Shown here: piece after piece, positions 33,714 to 44,118 of the stretch
How positions within the stretch are numbered: position 1 is the first letter of the stretch
Layout of the letters: each line of letters opens with the position of its first letter
From: Bidens hawaiensis
Lineage: Eukaryota > Streptophyta > Magnoliopsida > Asterales > Asteraceae
Direction of reading: 5' to 3'
Assembly (NCBI GenBank): GCA_021521415.1
Contig: JAIQDT010003797.1
Location: 186,001-250,000, forward strand
Length of the DNA stretch: 64,000 bases
The notes under the pieces: model-generated
The model's input: only the letters and a program-made list of their open reading frames with translations
Databases searched by the model: none
Told to the model about the DNA's origin: nothing
Position numbers and translations under genes: made by a program

Positions 33714-33811
33714 GTGATTACTTGATCAAACTTAGTGAGTGACTTATTAGAACAATATATGATCATATATTGTTCTAATAAGTCACTCGTTAAGTTTGAT
33801 CAAGTAATCAC
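33714..33811. repeat. 98-bp near-perfect hairpin (foldback or MITE-like)
   Basis: Two 49-base arms (GTGATTACTTGATCAAACTT... and its complement) with two adjacent mismatched positions and no loop, centred on TATGATCATA. Part of one arm is repeated at about 33838-33862. It could be a foldback element end or a small-RNA precursor. No TSD is clear. Confidence 0.85.
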
Positions 33812-35808
33812 GTATTTTGAACAATTTTATTTTGAACAAGTAATCATATATTGTTCTAATGATGCCAATCGTTGAATAAAACGCAGTTGACCATTTTATT
33901 TTGAACAATTTTCCAAACCGTTGTAAATAAGAAGGATACTAGCGTAGTGTTTTACACAAAACTAATAACACCGATTTTAACCATTATTTTAAAACGATTA
34001 ACATCTTCACTAAAATGAAACGGTAGATCCATTACGTATATTCATTACTTGTAACAGTTCTACAAAGAGTCGTTCTAAAAATTTAAAACGTTTTGCAGAT
34101 TAACAACGTTTATGATACAAAACCGTTAATAATACTAAACCATTTCATTTATTAATTAAAAAAAAACACAACTACCTATTTAATACTCTTTTTTACACCG
34201 GTTATTTGTAAACTGTTTTAAAAGTACCAAATATTTTCATTGGTTTATAGGTCGAAACCGGTGTTAGTGATTTAACATTTAAAATAAACATGTTTCATTT
34301 ATTATAAATAATTGTTTTTAATAAGTTAGGTGGTCCATCTACCAACTACTAAAAATTAATATCAATTAAATGAGTTAGGTGCAACCATAATAAAATGGTA
34401 TAAAAAATAGAAGATCGATCACTTGAAAACTCCTGTAAGCTATCCACTTTTAAAATTTTTCAATCTCTGGCCACCTGCAAAATCCTCCATTTATGTCTCA
34501 CCCAAAATTATGTATAATATTCTACTACGTCCTCTTACAAAACCACCTAGCTATAGGTAAACTTGAACATTTATAGTTGTTGGAATTCGCGATCTCAGAA
34601 ATAAAATACTTTTTGAACAACCTCTTGCCTGTTTCGATTTTTATATCGATTCCAGACAATGAGAAATGGAAGGCTATACACATTGGATTAGTGGATCCAA
34701 TGTATTGGTTTGTCACTTTCTCCTAAATCTCTAGTAGATGTGGAGTTTTATGCTTTTAATGTTGCCCGATGGTTTAACTTCATGTGGTCGTTGGCTAAGC
34801 TTTTGGAAATTGCTAAACTAGCCCAACACCCTGTAAAACTGATAACCGTTTGACTTGGGAAATTCTAAACATATATCGGTGTACTCATGCTTATTAATGC
34901 GTACCTGGTATTCCAAAATCTTATTTAGTGTTGGAGAATCATATCCATCTAACATATTGTAATATTCGTCAAATTTCAAACCCGAAAACCCGACCCACTT
35001 ATTTTATATATACTATTAATTTTTACCCGACACGCGGTTTTGATATTGGTTATTATTACATCGTTATAACTGTTTAACTAGTACGAAAACCACCTCTAAC
35101 ATTTGTTTTTACCACTTATGTCTCCACACTTAAACACCAAGGACCAATATGCAAATTATAAATATTATTAAATTTTTCTTTCTTTCTTCTCTTTCTCTTC
35201 TTCCCTACGACCGTCGGCCAACACCCCCCCCCCCTTATTTCTTGTTTCACAAAACTCGGCATAATTAACGGAATTGACTAAGCTAAATCATTAACTCTTG
35301 AGCCGCGGCTTTCTTGATCTCAAAACGTCATATAAACACGATTATAATGCAATTAAAAGATACCACACACTCCTTACATCATCATGACAATAAACACTAA
35401 CTCATTTTCAATCCACTAAGCCGTCAAGGACCATATACAATAAATAAACATAACTTTCCTTTATTTATTATTATAAATTTTAGGATGTTGCATAACTAAA
35501 TATAACTACCAAAGAACAAATAATATAGAAAATTGACATAATAACTAATAATAATATTAATAAATATAGAGTATTTACAAAAAAAAATAATAGACAAACA
35601 ATATTAATCCAAATCTTCTAGCAGTTTAAGTAGGCTAATAGGGAAATGTGTATCTAATCCTAATGCAAGTTTGATAAGAAGAGCACATGGCAGAAAATCT
35701 TCATCTTTATTAATCATTTCAATTCTTTCTTGATTGCTCAGTTGGCCGGCAACCTTAGCCATGGCACCTGTGACAAAATGATTCACATAATGAATCTAGG
35801 ATATATAT
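33812..35808. other. AT-rich intergenic DNA
   Basis: No supported gene. It contains repeats of an AAACCG/CGGTTT type (33900-34280) and a C-run at about 35225-35236. Short frames at 34525-34716 and 35604-35786 have no recognisable features. Confidence 0.5.
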
Positions 35809-36178
35809 ATAAGTATCTATATATTCCATGTTGTCACACATATCTCTTAACATATGTTTGGAGTAGTTGTAGGGTTGTTGTTTCACAATATCGTGAACTA
35901 TTTGTCACACTTCATGTGGCTCAAATTCTCATTCACAAACCTTATCTGAAAAACCCAAACAAAGTTGTGTGTAGAAAAATAGTCAATCTTCATAAAGGTG
36001 CTTTTTGTTCACCTTCTTATGGCGAAATTTTCCCATATACCCCATCTCCCATAAAGTCTTCCACACATCATCTTGATAACAGAACTCTCTGGCTTGAGCA
36101 TCATTTATTCACAGAGCAACACGAATGTTTTCTTGACCGAAAGCGACTTCTGGCCCATTAACCACACCAAGAATGTTT
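35809..36178 (+). repeat. Left direct repeat flanking the FAD2 pseudogene
   Basis: About 370 bp, paired with 37133-37508 at an estimated 85-90% identity by eye. Its origin is unknown. A weak minus-strand frame is seen but not trusted. It ends about 35 bases before the FAD2 homology. Confidence 0.8.
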
Positions 36179-36222
36179 ACTTGCCTTCCCTTTGGTGGCT
36201 ATTTTCATTTTAGGTTGAAACA

Positions 36223-37126
36223 ATAGGAGCCGGTGGTCGAATGAACGTCTCTACAACCAACGATAAATCTCACCCATAAACGTGTTCCAGTCTTGAAACC
36301 TCCATTCGAGCTTAGCGATCTCAAGAAAGCCATTCCACCACATTGTTTCAAGCGTTCTCTTGTTCGCTCTTTTGCAATGGTTTTCCATGATTTTATCCTT
36401 GTGGGTGCTTTATACTATATTGTAGATACTTTCATTCCCCTGCCTCCTAAACCGTTGGCATACGTTGCATGGCCTGTTTATTGGTTCTTCCAAGGTATCT
36501 TATGGGTTTGTGGGTCATTGGCCACGAATGTGGCCATCACGCCTTTAGTGAATATCCATGGATTGACGACACAGTTGGGTTTATCATCCACTCATTGATC
36601 CTCACTCCATACTTTAGGTTCAAATACAACCACCGTACCCACCATGCTAACACCAAGTCTAGTGAGTACGACGAGGTCTGGATCCCAGAAGCAAGTCTGA
36701 TAAACTATATTCCGAAATTCTAAACAACACAGATCATTTATGGTATTTGTGTTCAAGATCATTCTTGGCTTTCCATTGTACTTTATATTCAACTTTTATG
36801 GGAGGAAATACGAGAAGGGAATCACGAGTCACTTTTTCCCATTCAGTCCTATCTTTAACGACAACGAGCGCTTTCAGATTTTCCTCACTGATCTCGGAGT
36901 TCTTGCTACATGTTACGCTGTTTACTGTGTTGCTGCAATCATGGGCACCCAATGGGTGATTAACATCTATGGAATGCCGATGCTTTTCATGACTGGCTTC
37001 TTCATCTTACTCACGTATCTACACCACACTCACCCTTCCATACCTCACTATGACTCTACTGAGTGGGATTGGCTTCGAGGTGCTCTAGCCACTGTAGAAA
37101 TAAACTTTGGATTCTTGAACCATGCA
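36223..37126 (+). pseudogene. FAD2-like: FAD2-like pseudogene, 3' end missing
   Basis: Closely related to the intact gene at 21480-22628 over codons 1-306. The start codon is ATA. Frame is lost in the N-terminal region (before KPPFELSDL), again after VYWFFQG where four bases are missing, near VWIP, and at a small deletion before MVFVFKI. His boxes 1 and 2 (HECGHH, HRTHH) are still readable; box 3 and the C-terminus are gone. Homology stops abruptly at about 37126 next to a direct repeat. The promoter and 5'-UTR intron of the intact copy are not recognisable upstream. It is non-functional as read. Confidence 0.95.
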
Positions 37127-37132
37127 TCTTGT

Positions 37133-37508
37133 GGGATATATAAGTATTTGGTTGTTCAATGTTGTCACACATATCTCTTAACATATGCTTGGAGTAGTTG
37201 TAGGGTTGTTGTTTCACAATATCGTGACCTATTTGTCATACTTCTGATGGTTCAAATTTTCATTCACAAACCATATGTGAAAAACACAAACAATTATGTG
37301 CAAAAAAATTGCCAATCTTCACACATGTGCTTTTTGTTCACCTTGTTATGGCGAAATTTTCACGTATACCCAATATCCCATAAAGTCTGTCGCACGTCAT
37401 CTTATTAAAAGAACTCTCTTGCTTGAGAGTTATGTATTCGTAGAGAAGCACAAATTTTTTGCTTGACCAAAACGATTTCTATCCCATTAACCACACAAAG
37501 AATGTTTC
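37133..37508 (+). repeat. Right direct repeat flanking the FAD2 pseudogene
   Basis: Same orientation and content as 35809-36178. It starts where FAD2 homology ends. The frame of the FAD2 remnant runs on into it by chance. Confidence 0.8.
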
Positions 37509-38636
37509 GTTTTATATGCCCATTTACTAGAAAGGTTTGAATAACAGCAGAATTCCAAAATTGTTGTATCCATCGTCGATATACATCGACTTTATCATTT
37601 AGGGTGTAGGCGATAAGATTCTACCTCAATAATTTAACCAAGAGATCCTTTTCAAGGATACTCCATGGTGAAAAACAACTTCGTGTTGTATTAACAAGAT
37701 TGATTGTTCATGCTTCACAACTTAAATGTAGTAATTGTACCAACTTGGTGTTGTTTAGAACAAAGTTGTTCAAGCTTCACTACTTAAATGTAGTAATTGT
37801 AACAACGAGGATATGTGTGCATAGAGTTCTATTTAAGGGAGTACCTCAATACATAACATAAAATGATATCATTGAAATTATCATGGTCGGATGATGAAAG
37901 TGTTGAAGATAATAACACTTAGAGATTTGATATCTAGATGTCGTCAATTTATCCATTTTAATATTTATTAGTATAAAGTGTTTTACACTTTATGTTGTAG
38001 TTTTGGTTGTATTATTATTTTATGTTCAATATCTTCGAATAACGCATGCATTTTTACAACCAAATACAACAAAATTTATTGTGACGTGCAAAACAATTTT
38101 ATAGATTTTATTTATTGACGAATTTATGTTAAAAAAGGAACAAATTTAAATGGATAGTGCGAAATGAACTTTGCATAAGAAACAACTTGTGAGTTCTTGC
38201 ATTGACTAAAGTCTAAGACGAGACATCAAATGTATAACCACATCATGAGAGGTCATGGAATAACATTGTGAATGTATTAAGATGACATACACAAGAATGT
38301 GATATTTAACTCATCGGAAATCAGTTTATGTGAATTAATTTATGTTAATGACGTATTTAACTCATCGGAGATTCACTAAGTGTGAATTGTAATGTATAAA
38401 TTAATATATAATGAGATATTTAAATCCTTGGATATTCATTATTGAAAATTCACCGAGTGTAAATCATAAGAGAATTATTTTGTTATAGTTGTAAATGAAT
38501 TTAGGTAAATGTCAATATATTTATTATAATATACTTACAATAGATATGAACATATAGATGTTTCTACCACCATTCACTTTGTTGGAACTATGAGGAAGTT
38601 TTTTCTTTCATTTTGGGAGAGTATCTCAATAAATAG
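37509..38636. other. Intergenic DNA left of copia element 2
   Basis: AT-rich. It holds an imperfect 63-bp tandem repeat at about 37704-37830 (core CTTAAATGTAGTAATTGTA). No gene is seen. It continues at 58125, on the other side of the copia insertion. Confidence 0.5.
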
Positions 38637-39149
38637 TGTAAGTCCCGAATCTGGATCACTACAGTATGACATCAACTCGGATACGATATTTTTGCGGAAT
38701 CCAAATACTGTGGTGATTCAAGAACAATAATACTAAAAACAATAACAAGATTAGATGATACGGCTTAAATGCATACGATTTTATTATCAATAAATCGTCA
38801 GATACATAAACCTATACCCTTCTACGCATTCTGATAGTATGATAGTGGCCACCACTGATTCGCCCTAACTAATAACTAAACATTAACTATATATAGGGTT
38901 ACCATACAAAAGGCTCAAAGGCCAAGCCCAAACTAGTCTAACCAAAATCCATAAGGATTTCGGTGTTACACCATCATAACCATAAAGCAAATCTTCATCT
39001 CGTCTTCATTTATATCACTCTTTGGATTTCGGTATTACACCATCATAACCATAAAGAATTCTTCAACTCGTCTTCATTTATATCACTTTAGTCTTGATCA
39101 TGTCATGGTCTTTTGATATGCGCCAGTCTAACCAAATCGTGACACAACA
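38637..39149 (-). repeat. 3' LTR of copia element 2
   Basis: 513 bp. It contains an internal 69-bp duplication (38955 and 39024, from GGATTTCGGT) not shared by the other LTR. A purine-rich tract on the minus strand (AGAGGGGAGAT, 39150-39160) precedes it. Confidence 0.9.
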
Positions 39150-39391
39150 ATCTCCCCTCTAGACTGATGCTTTCAAAACTTTCAGAATCTTTACTCATAC
39201 ATGATCAATAACTTCATGTGTCTGGAACAACCCATTTAATAAACATTGATTTTGTGGTTATTCCTTCACACATAGGGATCAGTTGGATATACGGACCCAA
39301 GTCATGAATGTCCTGGGATTCTTTTGAGCATCAACACATGTGACCTCTTGCCAACTCATGTCTTTACTATCATCTAAGAGCATATATGGTT

Positions 39392-40704
39392 TTACAGGTT
39401 CGATTTGTTGAGTCTTAACTTTCCAAATCTGTTTGGTTTAGTAAAACACGGAAGAACAGACTTTGGAGTTGAACTTGTTGAAATAGAACTCTCAACACTC
39501 TTAGCACTGTTTGATTTTGCAAAGTTAAATTGCCCTTTACCATGTTTAAAATCATTTGAGTGCAAACCTGTCGTGTCAACCTTGAAACCTTGAGTGCTCT
39601 TCACCTGCACAGTCTTCCTTTTCATTGTACGGTATAGACACTCTTTCGCCAGATGCCCACCATTCCCATATGCGAAGCACACCTTCATTCTCTGATTTTA
39701 GTTTGCTAAGTTCCAATCACCATCAGAAGGTTTAACTCTGGAATTCCCTTTCATTGATGTTTTAGGTGAGACCCATTTCATCGGCTTAGATCAAGACTTT
39801 TCTCTAAATTAAGCCCCTTGATTATTCATATAATAGGGTACGTAAAGCCGATGAGCATAGTTTCTGGCTATGTGACCCGGAGTGCCACAATAGTAACACG
39901 CTTGCCTTTTAACACCAGCAGCACCTGGTGAACTATCAACCTTTTTAGGTTTCTTAGCCCTTTTTCGACCTTCTTTAACCTTGCAAATCTTTTCACATAG
40001 AACCTCTTCAAGATCGTCATTATGGCTATAACAGTTCACAACGTCAACATTTTCAGCACATGAAGTAGAAGCAACAAGATTGTTAACACATTGAAGACTA
40101 GGCTTGATTTCCTAAAGGGATCTTGATCCAACAGTTTCAGATTGAACTTCTTTACCATATTTCATGTTCTCCTCCCTAGCCTCTTCCTCTTCAGTTACAA
40201 ACATACTCGTATAGTTATAATTAAAAGGAGGAGGCACCTTTTCATATCCCAATCCCTAACTTCTGAGTTCTATACTTTAGTTGACTCTAAATTATGTTCT
40301 CAACCACCTCACTGGATACATCAAATTTCTTAAAATTGAAATCGGCATTTTCAAATTTAATAGTTAATTCTTCAAGTTCTTTCTTAGATGCATCTAGTTC
40401 GGTAGTTAATTCAGCAATACGCTTCTTAGCATCTAAGTGGGGACAACATTTTACACTAAAATATTTTTGAAGTTGACGTATGTCCTTATGTTGTGCATCT
40501 ACCTTTTCTTTTACAAGTTCCTTGTTTTTCTTAAGGGTGTAGTTTTAAAATTTGACCCTTTCCATCTCCCTTACCATATTGGAATTTGCTGGTGTATTCG
40601 AATCTACCTCTGTAGGCGAACTCTTCATGCTCTGAGATACTACTGGTGAGGGAGCAGACTGATTAAGAGTACTTCTAAACATTGAGAAGGTTTGTGGAGA
40701 ATCC
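39392..40704 (-). pseudogene. gag: Extra gag-like copy at the 3' end of copia element 2
   Basis: It starts near 40704 with MDSPQTFSMF and continues into a coiled coil resembling that of the main gag (55137-55510). It then has a zinc knuckle like the main one (CYYCGTPGHIARN, His/Cys partly lost) and a further knuckle, CFAYGNGGHLAKEC. Several stops and frameshifts interrupt it. It lies between the conserved non-coding block and the 3' LTR, where copia element 1 has its unrelated extra ORF. It is not identical to the main gag, so it is not a recent internal duplication. Capture from a related element by template switching is one explanation. Confidence 0.7.
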
Positions 40705-41268
40705 ATTGAGTAATTACTCTAATTTTCCCGCCAAATTTGTTTTTCCGGAAAATATGATCGCCAAAATCCTCAAGAAATATGTCCCACTCAAAAGAAGTGT
40801 CTAGGGAAAATTTTGTCCAAGAAATATTTTCTTGATTTTCCCACCATAAATATCACCGAAAATCACAAAGAAAAAATATTTTTGCCAAAATTTTCAAGAA
40901 TGAAGTCTCACTTATAAGGAGTATTCGGGAAAAATTTCGTTCAAATTTTTTTTTTTTTGAATATTAATAATAAGTGGAACAGTACAATTTTTTGGTGATC
41001 AAGACACTAGCGGGCTCGTGTATGACTGGGTAATAGCTTTTCTCCTATCCTTCGGAGAGATGTAAATGGAGACATGCACATTTCTTCAAAATGACTCTCC
41101 ACAGTAAGTTTAGCAAATTTAGTTTATATCACTTCATCTATTACACATCATGGAAAACTACCATACATATCAGTGACCTTTCTAGAGCCTTTTAAGCTTA
41201 TTAACTTCAACCGTTAGGCACACAGAAACAATTTATCTATCATTTTCTGAAGGTTGGATCAATTTTCA
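40705..41268. other. Non-coding part of copia element 2, left of the gypsy insertion
   Basis: 40705-40970 is a leader-like stretch with repeated TTTTCCGGAAAA and AAATATTTT patterns. 41011-41268 matches 9939-10200 of copia element 1, including 24 identical bases at its start. The TTTCA at 41264-41268 resembles TTTCT at 50203-50207, the likely target duplication of the gypsy element. Confidence 0.75.
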
Positions 41269-42389
41269 TGAAACATCCCAAAATTTCTCAGAATAAATAA
41301 TTAATATATTATTTATTTAAGATGGAAAAGTTTACTTGAGTTAATAGAAAAAAATAGTAAAATAATAAAGATGGAAGAATAAGTAGGCTAATTAGATGTA
41401 ATTAATTATGGACCAAAAAGAAAAGATGGGTCTAAGGTCCATGGGCTTAGGGGAGTATAAATACCCCTTAAAACCCTAATCATTTACATTTTCATACATC
41501 TCTACACCATAGCCTACACCATAAAAAACACACACTTCTCCAATTCCCGTTTTTGAGAAAACCACCCACAAAGACACAAAGATTTTCGAAATCTAACCTA
41601 CAGATCGGTCTCAAATCACAGTATATAAATGAAGATTCCCACTGATTAGATCTTCGATCAGATGTCTAGAAATCCGGTTTTTATCAGTAAAACCATAGCA
41701 GCTCAAAAGTGAAGATTCTGACAACTTTTCAGCTGTTCCGGCGACTGTAGCTGTAGTTTCCGGTGAAGGAGAGCTGATGAGTTTGTAGATCGGGACAAGA
41801 CGGTTCCGTGGCCGCTTGAATCACTCAAATCAGAGTTCGTTTGATATGGTTTTGGGCCTCTATGAGTGATTTCAGACAAAAACCTCAAAGGTACGTTTTT
41901 GTTAAAAATGCTTACTTTTCATGGATGGATTTACATGAAAATTGGTAGGATGATAGATAGGGTCATGATTAATAATAAAGTAATGAACTTGATAGTAAAC
42001 GGGTTAGTTAGTTCGTTTCGGGTAAAATGAGTAGTGTTCGGTTTGTGAAAAGAATAGGTAAACGAAGTCGGTTTTGCATGAAACTTAGTAGAATAGTAAA
42101 TCGGACCTTATTATGTGATAAATTTGCAAACTTGATGTTCAAAATGGACTTAACGAACTCGTGGACATATACGGCTCGTTTAAAGGAACCCTATATTTAG
42201 TTTTGAGCATCTTTAGCCCTAGAGGTTCGAACTTTATGGTTGCACGGGTTAAGTTTTGGCCGAAAGCGGTTAAGGAAACGTTTATGGGTCATACGGAGCC
42301 ATAATAAGGCGTTAAGGTTAAAACGAGTAAAGATAATGATGATAAAGGACCAAACCGTGACTTAATAATTAATAAAGTTCAACTCATTC

Positions 42390-42830
42390 GCTTACAATGA
42401 TATCACTCGCTTACAACTACCAACTCGATTACAACATCTAAAATCGATTACATTAGGGTCGATTACAATATATGGTCGATCACTCGAAGCCAGTCGATTA
42501 CAGTCTGGTTTTTGATTAAAAAGAGGAACTCGATTACAATGGGAGACTCGAATAAAATGAATAGTCGAATACAACGTATAGTCGATTACATTGCTTATTT
42601 GATTACAAGGTCCTTAGTCGCATACACTAAGACCATTCGATTACATTTGAGTCATTCGGATACAAGGCTTATAATCGATTATAATTTGTTGTACTCGCTT
42701 ACATCGAAATTCGATTACATTGACTCGTATACATTGTACTCGATTACAATTTGACCAAATTACAAAGGCACTCGATTACAAGGAAACTCGAATACACATG
42801 AAAATCAATTACAATTTGGAGAAAGAAAGA
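42390..42830. repeat. Degenerate CTCGATTACAAT array within the LTR
   Basis: Roughly thirty spaced copies of TCGATTACAA-like units, 10-25 bases apart. The matching array in the other LTR is at about 48535-49025. The related element's LTR holds the same units in the opposite orientation near 31430-31540. Confidence 0.8.
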
Positions 42831-43429
42831 TTAACCAAAGATTGAAATAATGAACTATAAAAGAAAATAAGAAAGAAAGAAAGAATACTAAAATATTTGA
42901 ATACCTTGTATTCAAATACCTAGGGGTTTAAGGATAAACAACCTAAGTGAAATGTAACCTAAAATGAAACCATTAGATTAGACCAGACTTAGCCATGTTG
43001 GCTGAGATACAATTAGGAGAAGTATTAATGCGTGTAACTCCTATACAGTTAGCAGAGCTCAATTAAAGAAATGATTAACAATTAACGGAGAAAGAAACAG
43101 GATCTAGGTGAGTTTCTAGCCCCATTTCCTTGTTATGTTTTCGGGGCAATGTGCATACTCAATGTGAATGTTAGTACACTTACATTAAATGGTAAGTTTA
43201 TGCCTTATTGGTGAATGTGATATTTATGTTTATATTATAAATTAATACTTGATGGTACGTGAACGACCTTCGGGTATTGCACGTATTGTTAAGGAATGTA
43301 TTATGTAGTAAGTATGAAATGAGTATATGAGATGAAGTATGCATGAATAATGCATGTATGATATGTATGTATATATTTATGAATTTTAAAAGGATAATAC
43401 GAGGAAAGATAATGTATGGTTGTATGGTA

Positions 43430-43632
43430 ACGAAAGGGAACAAGGCCCTAATAATACTCGAGGCAAGAGGGAACCAAACCCTAATAATATTCGAGGCAAG
43501 AGGGAACCGGTCCCTAAAAATACGCGAAGCAAGAGGGAACCGGGCCCTAATAATACGCGAGGCAAGAGGGAACCGGGCCCTAATAATACTCGAGGCAAGA
43601 GGGAACTGGGCGCTAATAATACTCGAGGAAAG
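43430..43632. repeat. 33-bp minisatellite within the LTR
   Basis: About six units with core GAGGCAAGAGGGAACCGGG then CCCTAATAATACTC. The other LTR has about two units (49648-49712). Because 33 is a multiple of three, both strands show long open frames here, which are not genes. Confidence 0.92.
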
Positions 43633-44118
43633 TAGGGAGTAATGCTCTTTAAAACGTATAAGCATATATATAAAGAAAGATAAAATATGAAAGAATGAAA
43701 GTATAAAGGTAAGAAAGTAGGAATAAAGGTATGAATACATATATATGTATTAAAGAAAGTAAAGCAGGTTAAGTACGTAATATATAAAAGTATTGTATGT
43801 TACTTGATTAACTAGAACTCACTCTGCTTAGCTGACTTTTAATATGCACGCAGGTGAGTAGAATGAGGCAGATAGCTTGAGGTGAGCACATGGCAGAAAA
43901 ATAAAGAGGCTGGCATTCGAAGACCTATAATGTTTTTATGAATTATGTTTTGACTACGAAAGACAAAAGATGTTGGTTAAAGCATTTTAATGAAATGATA
44001 TAAAATGTTTTATGAAAGTTTAATATTCCGTGAATGTTTTAATTAACTCTGATATTGAGAACTGCGTTTATGACTAAATCCAACGTCCAAATTAGGGCAC
44101 CGGTAACGGGGCCTTACA

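Larger units (their letters stand above)
41269..44118 (+). repeat. 5' LTR of the nested gypsy element
   Basis: 2850 bp. It carries a promoter-like GGGGAGTATAAATACCCC near 41450-41467, a degenerate CTCGATTACAA array (about 42390-42830), and about six copies of a 33-bp minisatellite at 43430-43632. Confidence 0.88.

Noticed and set aside
35730..36161. 143-codon frame upstream of the FAD2 pseudogene
   Set aside because: It lies in a duplicated repeat. The partner copy keeps the frame only in part, and no motif is recognisable on either strand.
43430..43632. Possible CRISPR-like array (regular repeats)
   Set aside because: There are no unique spacers, the units are directly adjacent, and this is a plant nuclear LTR.
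43343..43642. Long open frames on both strands with an 11-residue repeat
   Set aside because: They are a by-product of a 33-bp minisatellite within a gypsy LTR; there is no promoter, start context or conservation to suggest a protein.
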